The notes beneath the pieces were generated by a model. The model did no database searches and was not told where the DNA came from. It saw only the letters and a list, made by a program, of their open reading frames with translations. The translations under genes and the position numbers were made by a program. Shown piece after piece: positions 11,426 through 23,453 of a stretch of DNA of 64,000 bases; position 1 is the first letter of the stretch, and every line of letters starts with the position of its first letter. This DNA comes from Oxalobacteraceae bacterium (GTDB lineage: Bacteria; Pseudomonadota; Gammaproteobacteria; Burkholderiales; Burkholderiaceae_D). Location: positions 19,446 through 83,445 of the forward strand of contig JAJTGC010000001.1 in assembly GCA_021298975.1 (NCBI GenBank), given 5' to 3'.

Positions 11426-12652
11426 TCAGGTGGGAACAGCCTCGTGTCGCGCACGACGAGGCAGGTTTTTCATGGAAGCCGCAATTATAAGCCAGCCGAC
11501 AATCAGCAGACAGCCCGCCGTAAACACTGCGGGGCCGCCGAAGTACTGCGCAAGCAGACCACCGCCTGCGCCACCAGCAAACAATCCGATTGCCTGCATG
11601 GTGTTGTACACACCCAGCGCCGCACCGCGGGCGCCATCCGGTGCCAGGCGAGACACCAGTGAAGGCTGGCTGGCTTCGAGAATATTGAACGCAACGAAAA
11701 AGGCCAGCAGCAGCATCACCACCATTTCAAACGACAGCGATGCCTGGGTGACGGCCGCTCGCAAGGCTATCTCAACCAGTAACAGCAAGGCTATTGCCGA
11801 GACAAACACATGCTTCATGCGGCCACGCTTTTCGCCCAGAAAAATCGGCGGCAACATCAAAATGAAAGATACCAGCACAACGGGTAAATAAATTTTCCAA
11901 TGCTGATCGATGGGGATGCCAGCTGCGCTGACCAGGATATTCGGCAAAACGACAAACATCGACATTTGTATCGCATGGAGTGCAAAGACACCAAAATTCA
12001 TGCGCATCAATTCAGGATCGCGAACCACGGTGTTGAATGACACCGTTTCAGGAGAACGTGGCGGCGCTTGTGGCGCAACAAAAATCACCAACGCGATCGC
12101 ACAAAGCGCTAACACCGCGACCAGCAAAAACATGCCTCGCATGCCGACCGATGTATACAACAAGGGGGCAAGCACCAGCGATGCGGCATACGTCAGACCG
12201 ATCGATGCCCCGACCAGCGCCATGGCCTTCGTGCGGTGCTCATCACGGGTCGAGTCGGCGATGAGTGCGGTGACGGCGGCAGATACTGCGCCAGCGCCCT
12301 GCACTGCGCGACCCACAATCACCCAATAAATGCTTTCATCGACTGCCGCAATCAGAGACCCGAGAATGAACAGCACCAAGCCAATCAGGATGATGCGCTT
12401 TCTTCCGAAGCGATCTGAGGCGATACCGAACGGAATCTGCCCTATGGCCTGCGTCAGGCCATACATGCCCATTGCCAGACCCACGAGTACAGCACTCTCG
12501 CCACCCGGCAGAGTTTTGGCATGAACAGCGAAGACAGGCAGTATGAGAAACAGCCCGAGCATCCGCAAACCAAACACCGATGCCAGAGATACGCTGGCAC
12601 GCACTTCGAGCGCCGTCATTCGGGAGTCGTCGGGGACCGTCTTTGAAGACAT
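11426..12652 (-). CDS. MFS transporter
   Basis: 12-TM-like protein with MFS motif GIASDRFGRKRIILIGL. Confidence 0.92.
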   Translation of the reverse strand: MSSKTVPDDSRMTALEVRASVSLASVFGLRMLGLFLILPVFAVHAKTLPGGESAVLVGLAMGMYGLTQAIGQIPFGIASDRFGRKRIILIGLVLFILGSLIAAVDESIYWVIVGRAVQGAGAVSAAVTALIADSTRDEHRTKAMALVGASIGLTYAASLVLAPLLYTSVGMRGMFLLVAVLALCAIALVIFVAPQAPPRSPETVSFNTVVRDPELMRMNFGVFALHAIQMSMFVVLPNILVSAAGIPIDQHWKIYLPVVLVSFILMLPPIFLGEKRGRMKHVFVSAIALLLLVEIALRAAVTQASLSFEMVVMLLLAFFVAFNILEASQPSLVSRLAPDGARGAALGVYNTMQAIGLFAGGAGGGLLAQYFGGPAVFTAGCLLIVGWLIIAASMKNLPRRARHEAVPT

Positions 12653-12796
12653 AAGAAAGGCGAGACGGACACGACAATAAGCGGAGCCGTCAGCGGGTTA
12701 CGAAAACCCGTTATAGTAACAGGTTGATCCGCGCTCAATCAGCTGCGGTTTTTGCAAAAAAGCACCAACCCGGTGTACTCAAGGCTAAATCAGCGC

Positions 12797-15667
12797 ATGG
12801 AAGAAATCCGCATTCGGGGTGCACGCACCCACAACCTGAAAAACATCAGTCTCGATCTGCCGCGCAATAAACTGATCGTCATTACCGGACTCTCGGGCTC
12901 GGGAAAATCATCGCTGGCCTTCGACACGCTGTACGCGGAAGGCCAGCGGCGCTATGTCGAATCGCTCTCTGCCTACGCGCGCCAGTTTCTGCAGTTGATG
13001 GAAAAGCCCGATGTGGACATGATCGAAGGCCTGTCCCCGGCGATATCGATAGAACAAAAAGCCACGTCGCATAATCCGCGCTCAACAGTCGGCACGGTGA
13101 CGGAAATCCACGATTATCTGCGCTTGCTGTATGCGCGCGTCGGCACACCGCACTGCCCGGATCATCCGGAAAATCCGCTGGCAGCGCAATCGGTGTCGCA
13201 GATGGTGGACACGGTGCTGGCCATGCCGGAGGACACCAAATTAATGATTCTGGCGCCTGTCATCGCCAATCGCAAAGGCGAGCACGGCGATCTCTTCGAG
13301 CAAATGCAAGCCCAAGGCTTCGTGCGCTTCCGCATACAGAGCGGCACCGGCAAAACCAAAATTTATGAAGCCGACGATTTGCCGAAGCTGAAAAAAACAG
13401 AGAAACACACGATTGATGTCGTGATTGATCGCGTCAAAGTCAAAAGCGATATCAAGCAGCGGCTTGCCGAGAGCTTTGAAACCTCGCTGCGGCTGGCCGA
13501 TGGTCGTGCGATTGCGCTGGATATGGACAGTGGCCGCGAACAAGTTTTTTCGAATAAATTTGCCTGTCCAATTTGTGGCTACTCGCTCCAGGAATTAGAA
13601 CCGCGCCTGTTCTCGTTCAATAATCCCATGGGCGCCTGCCCGGAATGTGATGGCCTCGGGCATATCGAATTTTTTGATCCAAAACGCATCGTCGCTTTTC
13701 CGAATCTATCGCTGGCCTCAGGTGCCGTTAAAGGCTGGGACAGGCGGAACCAGTTTTACTTCCAGATGCTGTCCTCGCTGGCCAAGCATTACCAATTCGA
13801 TGTCGATGTGCCATTCGAGAACTTGCCTGAAAAAGCGCAGCACGTTGTTTTGTATGGCTCGGGCAAGGAAAAAATACCTTTTGCCTATGTGAACGAGCGC
13901 GGCCGCACAGTGATCAAGGAACACAGCTTTGAAGGTGTTGTCATCAACCTGGAGCGTCGTTATCGCGAAACTGATTCACTGGCGGTCAAGGAAGAGCTGT
14001 CCAAATTTATCAATGAACAGCAATGCCCCGAGTGCGACGGTACGCGACTGCGTGTGGAAGCCCGTTTTGTCAAGGTTGGTACCGGCACTCAGCAACGCGC
14101 GATTTATCAGGTCGCTGCCATGCCGCTGCGCGGCACGCTGGAATTTTTCGAAACCTTGAAACTCAAGGGCGCAAAAAAAGAAATCGCCGAGCGCATCATT
14201 CGCGAAATCATCTCGAGACTGAAATTCTTGAACAACGTGGGCCTGGAGTACCTGTCATTGGATCGCAGTGCGGATACCTTGTCAGGTGGCGAAGCGCAGC
14301 GCATCCGGCTCGCCTCGCAAATCGGTTCAGGCCTGACAGGCGTGATGTATGTACTCGATGAACCCTCGATCGGTTTGCATCAGCGGGATAACGACCGGCT
14401 GATCGCGACATTGAAACACTTGCGTGATATCGGCAACACAGTACTGGTGGTCGAACATGATGAAGACGCAATTCGTTGCGCCGATCATGTGGTGGATATG
14501 GGATTGGGTGCAGGCGTGCATGGCGGCGAAGTCATCGCGCACGGAACGCTGGCTGACATCCTCAAAAATCGCGAGTCGCTGACTGCCCAGTACCTCAATG
14601 GCAGTCTCTCCATCGCGGTGCCGGAACAACGCATCAAGCCCGACCTGAAAAAGCAACTGGTCATCAGCGGCGCGCGCGGCAACAACCTCAAAGCGGTGGA
14701 CTTCGAACTGCCCGTTGGCCTGCTGACCTGCGTCACTGGCGTGTCCGGCTCAGGAAAATCATCGCTGGTCAACGACACGCTCTACCGTGTCCTGGCCCGC
14801 CATCTTTACGGCTCTCAGGCCGAACCATCGGAATACGACAAAGTCACGGGACTCGAACATTTCGACAAAGTGATTTCTGTCGATCAGGCGCCCATAGGGC
14901 GTACGCCGCGGTCGAATCCGGCCACCTACACCGGCTTGTTCACGCCGATTCGTGAATTGTTCTCGACCGTACCGCAGGCGAAAGAGCGTGGCTACGCTGC
15001 CGGCCGGTTTTCATTCAACGTCAAAGGTGGTCGCTGCGAATCCTGTCAGGGTGATGGCGTGCTTAGAGTGGAGATGCACTTTCTGCCCGATGTGTATGTG
15101 CCTTGCGATGTGTGCCATGGCAAGCGCTACAACCGCGAAACACTGGAAGTACAGTACAAAGGCAAGAACATCACCGATGTGCTCGAGATGACGGTCGAAG
15201 ATGCCCACACGTTTTTCAAACCCGTACCCCTGATCGCTCGCAAATTGCAGACCTTGCTCGATGTGGGCCTGGGCTACATTCGCCTGGGACAAAGTGCGAC
15301 GACCCTCTCGGGTGGCGAGGCGCAGCGCGTGAAGCTGTCACTGGAACTCTCCAAACGCGACACTGGACGTACACTGTACATCCTCGATGAACCCACCACG
15401 GGACTGCACTTTCATGACATTGCACTCTTGCTGAAAGTGATACATCGCTTGCGCGATCAGGGCAACACGGTCGTCATCATTGAGCACAACCTCGATGTGA
15501 TCAAAACAGCGGACTGGCTGGTGGATCTCGGGCCTGAGGGCGGCGCAGGCGGTGGACAGATCATTGCCAGCGGCACACCGGATCAGGTGGCAAAAAATAC
15601 GGTCAGCTTTACCGGCAAATATCTGGCACCCTTGCTGTTACCCAAAAAAGAAAAGAAGCGCGCCTGA
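12797..15667 (+). CDS. uvrA: Excinuclease ABC subunit A
   Basis: [39 protein letters not shown]; two ABC modules and zinc-finger motifs. The track start at 12752 is an upstream TTG. Confidence 0.97.
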   Translation: MEEIRIRGARTHNLKNISLDLPRNKLIVITGLSGSGKSSLAFDTLYAEGQRRYVESLSAYARQFLQLMEKPDVDMIEGLSPAISIEQKATSHNPRSTVGTVTEIHDYLRLLYARVGTPHCPDHPENPLAAQSVSQMVDTVLAMPEDTKLMILAPVIANRKGEHGDLFEQMQAQGFVRFRIQSGTGKTKIYEADDLPKLKKTEKHTIDVVIDRVKVKSDIKQRLAESFETSLRLADGRAIALDMDSGREQVFSNKFACPICGYSLQELEPRLFSFNNPMGACPECDGLGHIEFFDPKRIVAFPNLSLASGAVKGWDRRNQFYFQMLSSLAKHYQFDVDVPFENLPEKAQHVVLYGSGKEKIPFAYVNERGRTVIKEHSFEGVVINLERRYRETDSLAVKEELSKFINEQQCPECDGTRLRVEARFVKVGTGTQQRAIYQVAAMPLRGTLEFFETLKLKGAKKEIAERIIREIISRLKFLNNVGLEYLSLDRSADTLSGGEAQRIRLASQIGSGLTGVMYVLDEPSIGLHQRDNDRLIATLKHLRDIGNTVLVVEHDEDAIRCADHVVDMGLGAGVHGGEVIAHGTLADILKNRESLTAQYLNGSLSIAVPEQRIKPDLKKQLVISGARGNNLKAVDFELPVGLLTCVTGVSGSGKSSLVNDTLYRVLARHLYGSQAEPSEYDKVTGLEHFDKVISVDQAPIGRTPRSNPATYTGLFTPIRELFSTVPQAKERGYAAGRFSFNVKGGRCESCQGDGVLRVEMHFLPDVYVPCDVCHGKRYNRETLEVQYKGKNITDVLEMTVEDAHTFFKPVPLIARKLQTLLDVGLGYIRLGQSATTLSGGEAQRVKLSLELSKRDTGRTLYILDEPTTGLHFHDIALLLKVIHRLRDQGNTVVIIEHNLDVIKTADWLVDLGPEGGAGGGQIIASGTPDQVAKNTVSFTGKYLAPLLLPKKEKKRA

Positions 15668-15704
15668 TTGCGAACTGCCGGACAAGCGCTTCGATTGGGG
15701 CGAC

Positions 15705-17687
15705 TCAGAGCAACTGCTTTTCTGCGCGCTCGATCGCCTCCGCGGCGCCACGCAGCACAACCACATCACCGGCGTCGAGTTGCATGTCGGCAGAAAACGG
15801 CAAGCGAATCTTGCCCCGCCGTACCGCCGTAATTTCAGCGCCCAGCACGGAGAGATTCAAAGAAGCGAGTGTCTTGCCAATCGCAGCGGCATTGCCGTGC
15901 AAGGGGACGGAATGCAGCCGCACCTGCAGATGCTCCTCATCATCGGCAAGATCGTCGACACCATGGAAATAGCCTCGCAATGACGCATAACGTTCGCTTC
16001 GTGCCGCCTGAACGCGCTGCACAACACGACGCAAAGGCACACCCATGAGCAGTAGTGCATGGGAAGCGAGCATCAAACTACCCTCAATCGCCTCCGGTAC
16101 CACTTCATCTGCGCCGCCCGCCCGCAATTTATCCAGATCATCTTCGCCCACACTACGCACAATGGCCGGCAGCGCTGGCGCAAGCTCATTGGCAAAGTGC
16201 AGTGTTTTGAGCGCCATTTGCGTGTCGGCATAAGTAATCACCAACGCCGCCGCACGATGAATACCTGCCGCCATCAGACTTTCACGACGACTTGCGTCGC
16301 CATAAGACACTTGCCAGCCTGCGTTTTGTGCCTCGAGTACACGCTGGGGATCAAGATCCAGTGCGTGATAGGCGATTTTTTCTTCTTCCAGCAAGCGGGC
16401 CAGACTCTGGCCACTACGACCAAAGCCCGCTATGAGAATATGCTTCTCTTCGCTGATGGTACGGGAGGCGATGCGCGTGAGTGCGAGTGATTGATGCATC
16501 CACTCATTGGCAGAGAGCTTCATCACAATGCGATCAGCATTGGCAAAAATAAACGGGGTAGCAAGCATCGACAAGACCACGGCCGCCAGGATCAACTGCA
16601 CAAGATTCGCGTCGACCAGCCCCAGCGCACCCGCCTGATTGAGCAGCACGAAGCCGAATTCACCGCCTTGCGCCAGACCCAGACCGGTACGCAGCGCAAC
16701 GCCCGGGGAGGCACCAAACAATCTGGCCAGCAGGGCAATCAGACCAAACTTGATCAGTAGTGGCACGATCAGCAGCACCAGTACCAACAGCCAGTTGTCA
16801 ATCACCAGACGCATGTCGAGCAGCATGCCAACGGTGATGAAAAACAGTCCGAGCAACACGTCGCGGAAAGGCTTGATATCTTCTTCCACCTGAAGTCGGT
16901 ACTCGGTCTCGGAGATGAGCATGCCCGCAATGAAGGCGCCCAAGGCAAGCGACAGTCCGGCAATCTCGGTAATCCAGGCCGCACCCAGGGTGATCAGCAG
17001 CAGGTTGAGCATGAAGAGCTCCTGCGAGCGTCGCTGAACGACAATCCTGAACCAACGGCGCAGCAGCACTTGCCCGAAAGTGAGCAGCAGCGTGAGCACG
17101 AAGACGGCCTTGAGTCCGGCCCAGGCAAGATCCTCGACAATGTCCGCTCCGGGATGCGCGAGCGCAGGCACCAGAATCAGCAACGGCACGACCGCCAAAT
17201 CCTGAAACAGCAAAATGCTGGTGATGCGGCGTCCGTGTTCGCTCTCAAGTTCGAGTTTTTCTGTCAGGAGCTTGAGTACGATGGCCGTGGAAGACATGGA
17301 AAGCGCGCCGCCCAGCGCCAGTGACGCACTCCAGCCAATATCAAAAATCTTTGGCAAAAATTTCGCGAGCAAACCGCCGCACAACATCGTCACAAGAATC
17401 GTGACCACCACTTGCGCCATACCCAGACCGAATACGTTTCGCCGCATGGACTTGAGCTTGGGCAAGGAAAACTCAAGGCCGATGGAAAACATCAGGAAAA
17501 CGACGCCGAACTCGGCCAGTGTGTGGGTGGCAGGACTGTTGGATGCCAGGCCCAGCGCATGAGGCCCAATCAGGATGCCCACCGACAAATACCCCAGCAT
17601 GGGCGGCAAATGCATCATGCGAAATGCCACGACCCCAAGCACCGCAGCGACGAGCAGAATCAGAGTGAGTTCAAGGGCTGAATACAT
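15705..17687 (-). CDS. CPA2-type cation:proton antiporter with TrkA-N and TrkA-C domains (KefB/YbaL-like)
   Basis: N-terminal Na/H exchanger membrane domain, GFGRSGQSLARLL NAD-binding motif, C-terminal RCK-like domain. Confidence 0.9.
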   Translation of the reverse strand: MYSALELTLILLVAAVLGVVAFRMMHLPPMLGYLSVGILIGPHALGLASNSPATHTLAEFGVVFLMFSIGLEFSLPKLKSMRRNVFGLGMAQVVVTILVTMLCGGLLAKFLPKIFDIGWSASLALGGALSMSSTAIVLKLLTEKLELESEHGRRITSILLFQDLAVVPLLILVPALAHPGADIVEDLAWAGLKAVFVLTLLLTFGQVLLRRWFRIVVQRRSQELFMLNLLLITLGAAWITEIAGLSLALGAFIAGMLISETEYRLQVEEDIKPFRDVLLGLFFITVGMLLDMRLVIDNWLLVLVLLIVPLLIKFGLIALLARLFGASPGVALRTGLGLAQGGEFGFVLLNQAGALGLVDANLVQLILAAVVLSMLATPFIFANADRIVMKLSANEWMHQSLALTRIASRTISEEKHILIAGFGRSGQSLARLLEEEKIAYHALDLDPQRVLEAQNAGWQVSYGDASRRESLMAAGIHRAAALVITYADTQMALKTLHFANELAPALPAIVRSVGEDDLDKLRAGGADEVVPEAIEGSLMLASHALLLMGVPLRRVVQRVQAARSERYASLRGYFHGVDDLADDEEHLQVRLHSVPLHGNAAAIGKTLASLNLSVLGAEITAVRRGKIRLPFSADMQLDAGDVVVLRGAAEAIERAEKQLL

Positions 17688-17813
17688 GGGTGTCTACCGG
17701 GCCGCAAATGACGAGACGCGTTGCAAGACGGAATTCGCTGCAAGCCACCGCCCGGCAAGGTTTTCTTGCGTCTGGCAGGTTTTTTGCTTTGGATCTTGGG
17801 CTATACTTTGCAC

Positions 17814-18842
17814 ATGAGTTTACCGCATGAGCAAAATTCTTCGCATCAATTTGACAACGTTGCTGCATTACGCGCGTTGAAACTTGCGCGAGAGACCCTG
17901 CAAATCGAGGCCGACGCCGTCCTTGCGATGATGCGTCGGCTGACCGAATCTGCAGATGACCCCTTCGCACAAGCTACCGCGCTGCTGCTTGGCTGCACGG
18001 GTCGGGTCGCCGTTTCCGGGATGGGTAAGTCCGGGCATATCGCGCGCAAGATCGCCGCCACCCTCGCCTCCACGGGTACCCCGGCGCTGTTTGTCCATCC
18101 TGCAGAGGCAGCGCACGGCGATTTGGGCATGGTGACCGAAGCCGATGCCATGATCGCTATCTCCTATTCCGGACAGTCAGATGAGCTCATGGCCATCCTG
18201 CCGGTGGTCAAGCGCATGGGCGCCAAGCTGATTTCAATGACGGGCAATCCGCAGTCGCCTCTGGCGAAGCTTGCCGACGTCCACCTCAATGTCGCCGTGG
18301 CCCGTGAGGCCTGTCCACTCAATCTGGCACCGACCGCAAGCACCACCGCCACCTTGGCGCTGGGCGACGCGCTGGCGGTCGCTTTGCTGGATGCTCGCGG
18401 CTTCCGGGAAGAAGATTTTGCCCGGTCCCATCCCGGCGGCGCGCTCGGCCGGCGCCTGCTCACTCACGTGCGGGATGTGATGCGCACCGGGAATGATATT
18501 CCCGCGGTGCGCCCCGAAATGAGCCTGCCGGAAGCACTGATTGAGGTCACGCGCAAAGGCATGGCGATGACCGCTGTGGTTGATGATGCATTTCGCGTGG
18601 TGGGCATTTTTACGGACGGTGACCTGCGTCGCTTGATTGAGGAAGGCAAGGATTTTTCACGCACAGCCATCGGCGATCTGATGCGCAAGGATCCGCGGCG
18701 GGTACACCCGGAACAGCTCGCCGTAGAAGCGGTAGACCTGATGGAATCCCATCGCATCAATCAGGTGCTGGTCGCGGACACCGATGGTCTGCTGGTAGGC
18801 GCGCTGCACATCCACGACCTGACGCGCGCCAAGGTGATTTGA
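17814..18842 (+). CDS. kdsD: Arabinose-5-phosphate isomerase
   Basis: SIS domain (SGMGKSGHIARKIAATLASTGTPALFVHPAEAAHGDLGM) plus two CBS domains; next to kdsC/lpt genes. Confidence 0.95.
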   Translation: MSLPHEQNSSHQFDNVAALRALKLARETLQIEADAVLAMMRRLTESADDPFAQATALLLGCTGRVAVSGMGKSGHIARKIAATLASTGTPALFVHPAEAAHGDLGMVTEADAMIAISYSGQSDELMAILPVVKRMGAKLISMTGNPQSPLAKLADVHLNVAVAREACPLNLAPTASTTATLALGDALAVALLDARGFREEDFARSHPGGALGRRLLTHVRDVMRTGNDIPAVRPEMSLPEALIEVTRKGMAMTAVVDDAFRVVGIFTDGDLRRLIEEGKDFSRTAIGDLMRKDPRRVHPEQLAVEAVDLMESHRINQVLVADTDGLLVGALHIHDLTRAKVI

Positions 18843-19381
18843 TGCAGCCTACCCAACAACCCACAGCGACTGAGCGCGCGAAACAAGTCAGGCTGATGGT
18901 ATTTGATGTGGATGGCGTGCTGACCGATGGGCGCCTGCGTTACGGCAGTGATGGCGAAATCCTGAAGACATTCAATGTACTCGACGGGCATGGGATCAAG
19001 CTGCTGCAGCAGTCAGGCGTCAAGACTGCCATCATCAGCGCGCGACAGTCCCCTGTCGTGGCCAAGCGAGCGGCCGATCTGGGTATCAGCATCGTGCTGC
19101 AGGGCATCCATGACAAGCGCTCGGCATTCGAAACTCTGCTCGCTGAAACCGGACTCACCGCACAGGACTGCGGCTTCATGGGCGACGATGTCATTGACCT
19201 GCCCGTGATGACCCGGGTCGCTTTTGCCGCCAGTGTGCCTAACGGTCACGACGAAGTCCGTTCACGCGCACACTATGTGGCGCAAGCCAGCGGCGGCCTC
19301 GGCGCAGTACGCGAGGTATGTGATTTCATTTTGCGCGCACAAAATAACTACGAGGCGGCGCTGGCACCGTATCTCGCATGA
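18842..19381 (+). CDS. kdsC: KDO-8-phosphate phosphatase
   Basis: HAD motif MVFDVDGVLTDGRL; GFMGDDVIDLPVM. Confidence 0.95.
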   Translation: MQPTQQPTATERAKQVRLMVFDVDGVLTDGRLRYGSDGEILKTFNVLDGHGIKLLQQSGVKTAIISARQSPVVAKRAADLGISIVLQGIHDKRSAFETLLAETGLTAQDCGFMGDDVIDLPVMTRVAFAASVPNGHDEVRSRAHYVAQASGGLGAVREVCDFILRAQNNYEAALAPYLA

Positions 19382-19971
19382 CGAGCCGTGTCCATCAGCG
19401 TATACCGGCTCTGGTGTTGCTGGGGTTCGCGTCGTTGCTGGCAGCCGGCAGCTTCTGGCTGGTTGAACTCAGCAATCAATCGGCAGGCAGCACGCCATCG
19501 AAAATCAATAGTACGGCGCCAGACTATTTTGTCGAAAACTTCACCTATTCGACACTGGATGCACAAGGCCTCGTGGTATCCAGGGTAGAGGGCGTGAAAA
19601 TGACCCACTACCCTGCAGACAAGCATAGCGTCATTGAGAAGCCGGTCGTTCGCAACTTCTCGCCGACCCGACCGCCCACCACCTTGCGAGCGGAAACCGC
19701 CACGATCAACGGTGACCAGACTGAAGTCCGATTGATCGATAACGTCATGCTCGAGCGAGCACAGACCCGGGGCGATGAACCACTGACAGTGACTTCCGAG
19801 TACATGCTGGTACTGCCAAAAAAAGATATCGTGACAACGGATCGGCATGTCGACATCCGCGTTGGCAGCATGCGTTTGTCGGGAACCGGCATGGTCGCCA
19901 ATAATGCAACACGCCAGCTCACGCTGGAGAGCAGCGTCAGTGGGATTTATCTACCGCCAAAAAGGCAATAA
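19378..19971 (+). CDS. lptC: LPS export ABC transporter periplasmic protein LptC
   Basis: Single TM plus LptC-type jellyroll; between kdsC and lptA. Confidence 0.92.
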   Translation: MTSRVHQRIPALVLLGFASLLAAGSFWLVELSNQSAGSTPSKINSTAPDYFVENFTYSTLDAQGLVVSRVEGVKMTHYPADKHSVIEKPVVRNFSPTRPPTTLRAETATINGDQTEVRLIDNVMLERAQTRGDEPLTVTSEYMLVLPKKDIVTTDRHVDIRVGSMRLSGTGMVANNATRQLTLESSVSGIYLPPKRQ

Positions 19972-20007
19972 GCCAATAGCTTGTGCTCGATTTCAAGGAG
20001 AAACGTG

Positions 20008-20574
20008 ATGAACAATCATTCCCAGCACCACAAGATCCGAGCAATTTTTGCAGCCCTCATCGGTGCGGTCATGGTGCAGGCTGCGCATGCAGAGAAAGCA
20101 GATTTCGACAAACCGACACAGGTCGAAGCCAATCATGGCACCTACGACGAATCCAAGCAAACCAATATCTTTACTGGCAACGTCGTTCTGACGCGCGGCA
20201 CACTGGTGATGTACGCCGAAAAAATGACGGTACGCAAGGATGCGGCAGGCAATCAATTTGCAACACTGTATGCCGCACCAGGGGGTGTCACCAAGTTTCG
20301 CCAACGGCGTGATGGCGGTAAAGATATGTGGATTGATGGCAGTGCTGCTGATCGCATCGAATATGACACCAAAACCGAAATCGCAAAGCTGTTCAAGAAC
20401 GCAAAAGTAAAGATGACAGACGCCGGCAAAGTGACCGATGAGGTCGAAGGCGAATTCGTATCCTACGACAGCAAAACCGAGTTTTATACCGTGACCAACT
20501 CGACCGGTGGCGAAAGCAAGCCCGGCACCGGCAGGGTGCGGGTCATCATCCAGCCACGTAACGCAGAAAAATAA
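20008..20574 (+). CDS. lptA: Lipopolysaccharide transport periplasmic protein LptA
   Basis: Signal peptide (ALIGAVMVQAAHA) and OstA-like repeats (NIFTGNVVLTRGTLVMYAEKMTV). Confidence 0.95.
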   Translation: MNNHSQHHKIRAIFAALIGAVMVQAAHAEKADFDKPTQVEANHGTYDESKQTNIFTGNVVLTRGTLVMYAEKMTVRKDAAGNQFATLYAAPGGVTKFRQRRDGGKDMWIDGSAADRIEYDTKTEIAKLFKNAKVKMTDAGKVTDEVEGEFVSYDSKTEFYTVTNSTGGESKPGTGRVRVIIQPRNAEK

Positions 20575-20577
20575 ACA

Positions 20578-21330
20578 ATGCCCCCAAGCGCCTCCAGCAC
20601 CCTGAGCGTACGCAACCTGCAGAAGAGTTATGGTGTGCGTCGCGTTGTGGAAGACGTATCACTTGATGTCGTCAGCGGCGAAGTCATCGGTCTGCTCGGA
20701 CCCAATGGCGCAGGCAAGACAACCTCGTTCTACATGATTGTGGGGCTGGTGCCATCGGAGGCAGGCGAGATTCTGCTGGATGGTGAGCGCATTTCCAGAC
20801 TACCCATTCATCGCCGTGCTGAACTCGGCCTGTCTTACCTGCCGCAAGAGGCCTCCGTTTTTCGCAAGCTGTCGGTAGAGGACAACATTCGCGCGGTGCT
20901 GGAATTACAAAAATCCGATGGCAAACCACTCACTCAGGCTGAAATCGACCAGAGGCTCGATACCTTGCTGGAAGAATTGCAGATCGCCAGTTTGCGTGAG
21001 AACCCAGCGTTGTCGCTATCGGGAGGCGAACGTCGCCGCGTAGAAATCGCGCGCGCACTCGCAAGCAACCCGCGCTTCATCCTGCTTGATGAGCCCTTCG
21101 CGGGCGTCGATCCGATTGCGGTCATCGAGATTCAGCGTATCGTGCGCTTTCTCAAAGCGCGTGGTATCGGTGTGCTGATCACGGACCACAACGTGCGAGA
21201 AACTCTCGGCATTTGCGATCGTGCTTACATCATCAATCAAGGCTCGGTACTGGCCTCGGGTAGTCCGGAGGACATCATTACCAATGAGTCAGTTCGTCGG
21301 GTGTATCTCGGCGAACATTTCAGGATGTAA
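20578..21330 (+). CDS. lptB: LPS export ABC transporter ATP-binding protein LptB
   Basis: [48 protein letters not shown]. Confidence 0.97.
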   Translation: MPPSASSTLSVRNLQKSYGVRRVVEDVSLDVVSGEVIGLLGPNGAGKTTSFYMIVGLVPSEAGEILLDGERISRLPIHRRAELGLSYLPQEASVFRKLSVEDNIRAVLELQKSDGKPLTQAEIDQRLDTLLEELQIASLRENPALSLSGGERRRVEIARALASNPRFILLDEPFAGVDPIAVIEIQRIVRFLKARGIGVLITDHNVRETLGICDRAYIINQGSVLASGSPEDIITNESVRRVYLGEHFRM

Positions 21331-21342
21331 GGGCCAGCTACG

Positions 21343-22815
21343 ATGAAGCAGACCCTACAGCTCCGCGTTTCACAGCATCTGGCGTTAACGCCACAGCTGC
21401 AACAATCGATACGATTGCTGCAGCTCTCTACGCTGGAACTGCATCAGGAACTGGAGCAAATGCTCACGGATAACCCCTTGCTGGAGCGGCTCGACGATCC
21501 CCTCGACAACTCGATACGCCTGTTAAGCGATGGCGCCATCAGCCAGGCACCGACCGCCTCCTCTACCGAAACAGAACCCGGTAGCGATGCGAGCGCCGCG
21601 CCTGAGGGTGCGCTCGATGCGCCCGCGCAGGGCGAAGAAGGTGGCGGCGCTGAAGCCGAATGGAGCTTTGATGATGTGGCGCGCTCGTCCAAGTCACCCG
21701 AAGATGATGATTCGCGTCCGCAGCTCGAAGCACATGAATCCACGCTGCGCGAGCATCTTCTGGAGCAACTCTCGGTCACGGTCGACAATCGTCGCGACCG
21801 AGCGCTGGTGGAGCTATTGATCGAGGCCTTGGATGACAATGGCTATCTGGAGGAGCCATTGGAAGACATTCACGGCCGCCTTCCGGAAGAGCTCGACATC
21901 GACATGGACGAAATGCAGGTCGCGCTCAAGTTGCTGCAGAGTTTCGATCCGGCCGGGGTCGGCGCACGCAATGCCTCCGAATGCCTGTCACTGCAAATCC
22001 GACGCATGGAAAAGGTGCCCTTCGTAACGCGCCGGATGGCGCTCTTGCTGGTGGAAAATTACCTTGAACTATTCGCCCAGCGTGAGTTCAACAAGCTCAA
22101 GAAGGCACTGGATTGCGACGACGAGGACTTGCGCGAAGCACAGGTGGTAATCAAGTCGTGCAACCCACATCCAGGCGCCCCGTATGCGGGCGATGCGTCG
22201 GATTATGTGGTGCCGGATGTGATTGTCAAACGTGCAAAAAACGGGTGGCAAGTGACGCTGAACCGGGACGTCATGCCCAAGCTGCGAGTCAACGCCATGT
22301 ATGCCAATATCCTCAAGCAAAACAAGGGTGAGGGATCACTGACCTCGCAGCTTCAGGAAGCCAAATGGCTGATCAAAAACATGCGCCAGCGCTTTGACAC
22401 GATACTGCGGGTAGCCCAGGCGATAGTGGAGCGACAACGGAATTTCTTCTCCCACGGAGAAGTCGCCATGAAGCCGCTTGTACTGCGGGAAATTGCTGAT
22501 ACACTGGGCTTGCATGAGAGCACGATTTCCCGTGTTACCACGCAAAAATACATGCTGACGCCCCATGGCATGTTCGAATTGAAATACTTCTTTGGCAGCC
22601 ACGTTGCCACTGAAGCGGGTGGCGAGGCTTCCTCGACCGCCATACGTGCTTTAATCAAACAACTGATAGGAGCTGAGGACACCAAAAACCCGTTTTCCGA
22701 TAGCAAAATTACGGATATGCTGGCTGAACAGGGAATGGTCGTAGCGAGACGCACGGTAGCAAAGTACCGCGAAGCGCTGAAAATTCCTCCGGTCAACCTG
22801 CGCAAGTCTTTGTAG
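21343..22815 (+). CDS. rpoN: RNA polymerase sigma-54 factor
   Basis: N-terminal Q-rich region; C-terminal RpoN box [17 protein letters not shown]. Confidence 0.97.
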   Translation: MKQTLQLRVSQHLALTPQLQQSIRLLQLSTLELHQELEQMLTDNPLLERLDDPLDNSIRLLSDGAISQAPTASSTETEPGSDASAAPEGALDAPAQGEEGGGAEAEWSFDDVARSSKSPEDDDSRPQLEAHESTLREHLLEQLSVTVDNRRDRALVELLIEALDDNGYLEEPLEDIHGRLPEELDIDMDEMQVALKLLQSFDPAGVGARNASECLSLQIRRMEKVPFVTRRMALLLVENYLELFAQREFNKLKKALDCDDEDLREAQVVIKSCNPHPGAPYAGDASDYVVPDVIVKRAKNGWQVTLNRDVMPKLRVNAMYANILKQNKGEGSLTSQLQEAKWLIKNMRQRFDTILRVAQAIVERQRNFFSHGEVAMKPLVLREIADTLGLHESTISRVTTQKYMLTPHGMFELKYFFGSHVATEAGGEASSTAIRALIKQLIGAEDTKNPFSDSKITDMLAEQGMVVARRTVAKYREALKIPPVNLRKSL

Positions 22816-22909
22816 CTTCCCGAGTTTTTAACCGTTGCTGGCCGCTCCGCGAATCACCCTCCGATGATTTGCAAAAACGACAGCAACGCCATACCAAGGA
22901 GCACTCTGT

Positions 22910-23260
22910 ATGAATCTGAAAATTAGTGGGCATCATCTGGACCTTACCCCCGCCTTGCGAGCTTATGTTGAAAGCAAGCTCGAACGTATCAAGCGTCATT
23001 TTGACAATGTCATTGACGTGACCGTTACACTCTCCATCGACTCCCTGACAGAAAAAGAAAAACGCCAGCGTGCAGAAATCAATTTGCATTTGCGCGGCAA
23101 GGATTTGCATGTCGAGAGCGAAGCCCAAGACATGTACGCCGCCATCGATCTGCTCATGGACAAGCTGGACCGACAGGTTTTGAAACACAAGGACAAGATT
23201 CAAGACCACCAGCATGAAGGCATCAAGCGCTACTCCGGCCCGGAGACGGAAGCGGCCTGA
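22910..23260 (+). CDS. hpf: Ribosome hibernation promoting factor (short form)
   Basis: [37 protein letters not shown]; directly after rpoN. Confidence 0.95.
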   Translation: MNLKISGHHLDLTPALRAYVESKLERIKRHFDNVIDVTVTLSIDSLTEKEKRQRAEINLHLRGKDLHVESEAQDMYAAIDLLMDKLDRQVLKHKDKIQDHQHEGIKRYSGPETEAA

Positions 23261-23261
23261 C

Positions 23262-23387
23262 TCAAACCACAACCTTGTCACGGGGCGCAGTCGCGCCCCT
23301 TTTTTTCGAGCCCGTGACGGTACGCAGAATCATTCCCACGCCAATACAGGCTATCCCTGCGCCAAAGACCACCTTTCCCGCATGCAA
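23262..23387 (-). CDS. Tentative small hydrophobic ORF (41 aa, TTG start)
   Basis: Reading MHAGKVVFGAGIACIGVGMILRTVTGSKKRGATAPRDKVVV*: one predicted TM and a basic tail; overlaps the hpf terminator on the opposite strand. Confidence 0.2.
   Translation of the reverse strand: MHAGKVVFGAGIACIGVGMILRTVTGSKKRGATAPRDKVVV
23282..23306 (+). terminator. Intrinsic terminator of hpf
   Basis: GGGGCGC-AGTC-GCGCCCC followed by TTTTTTT. Confidence 0.9.
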
Positions 23388-23453
23388 AGCGCAAAGTCAC
23401 GCATTCCCGATAAACTCACGTTTTTTGACTTACCACTCGGCTGACAACAACTT

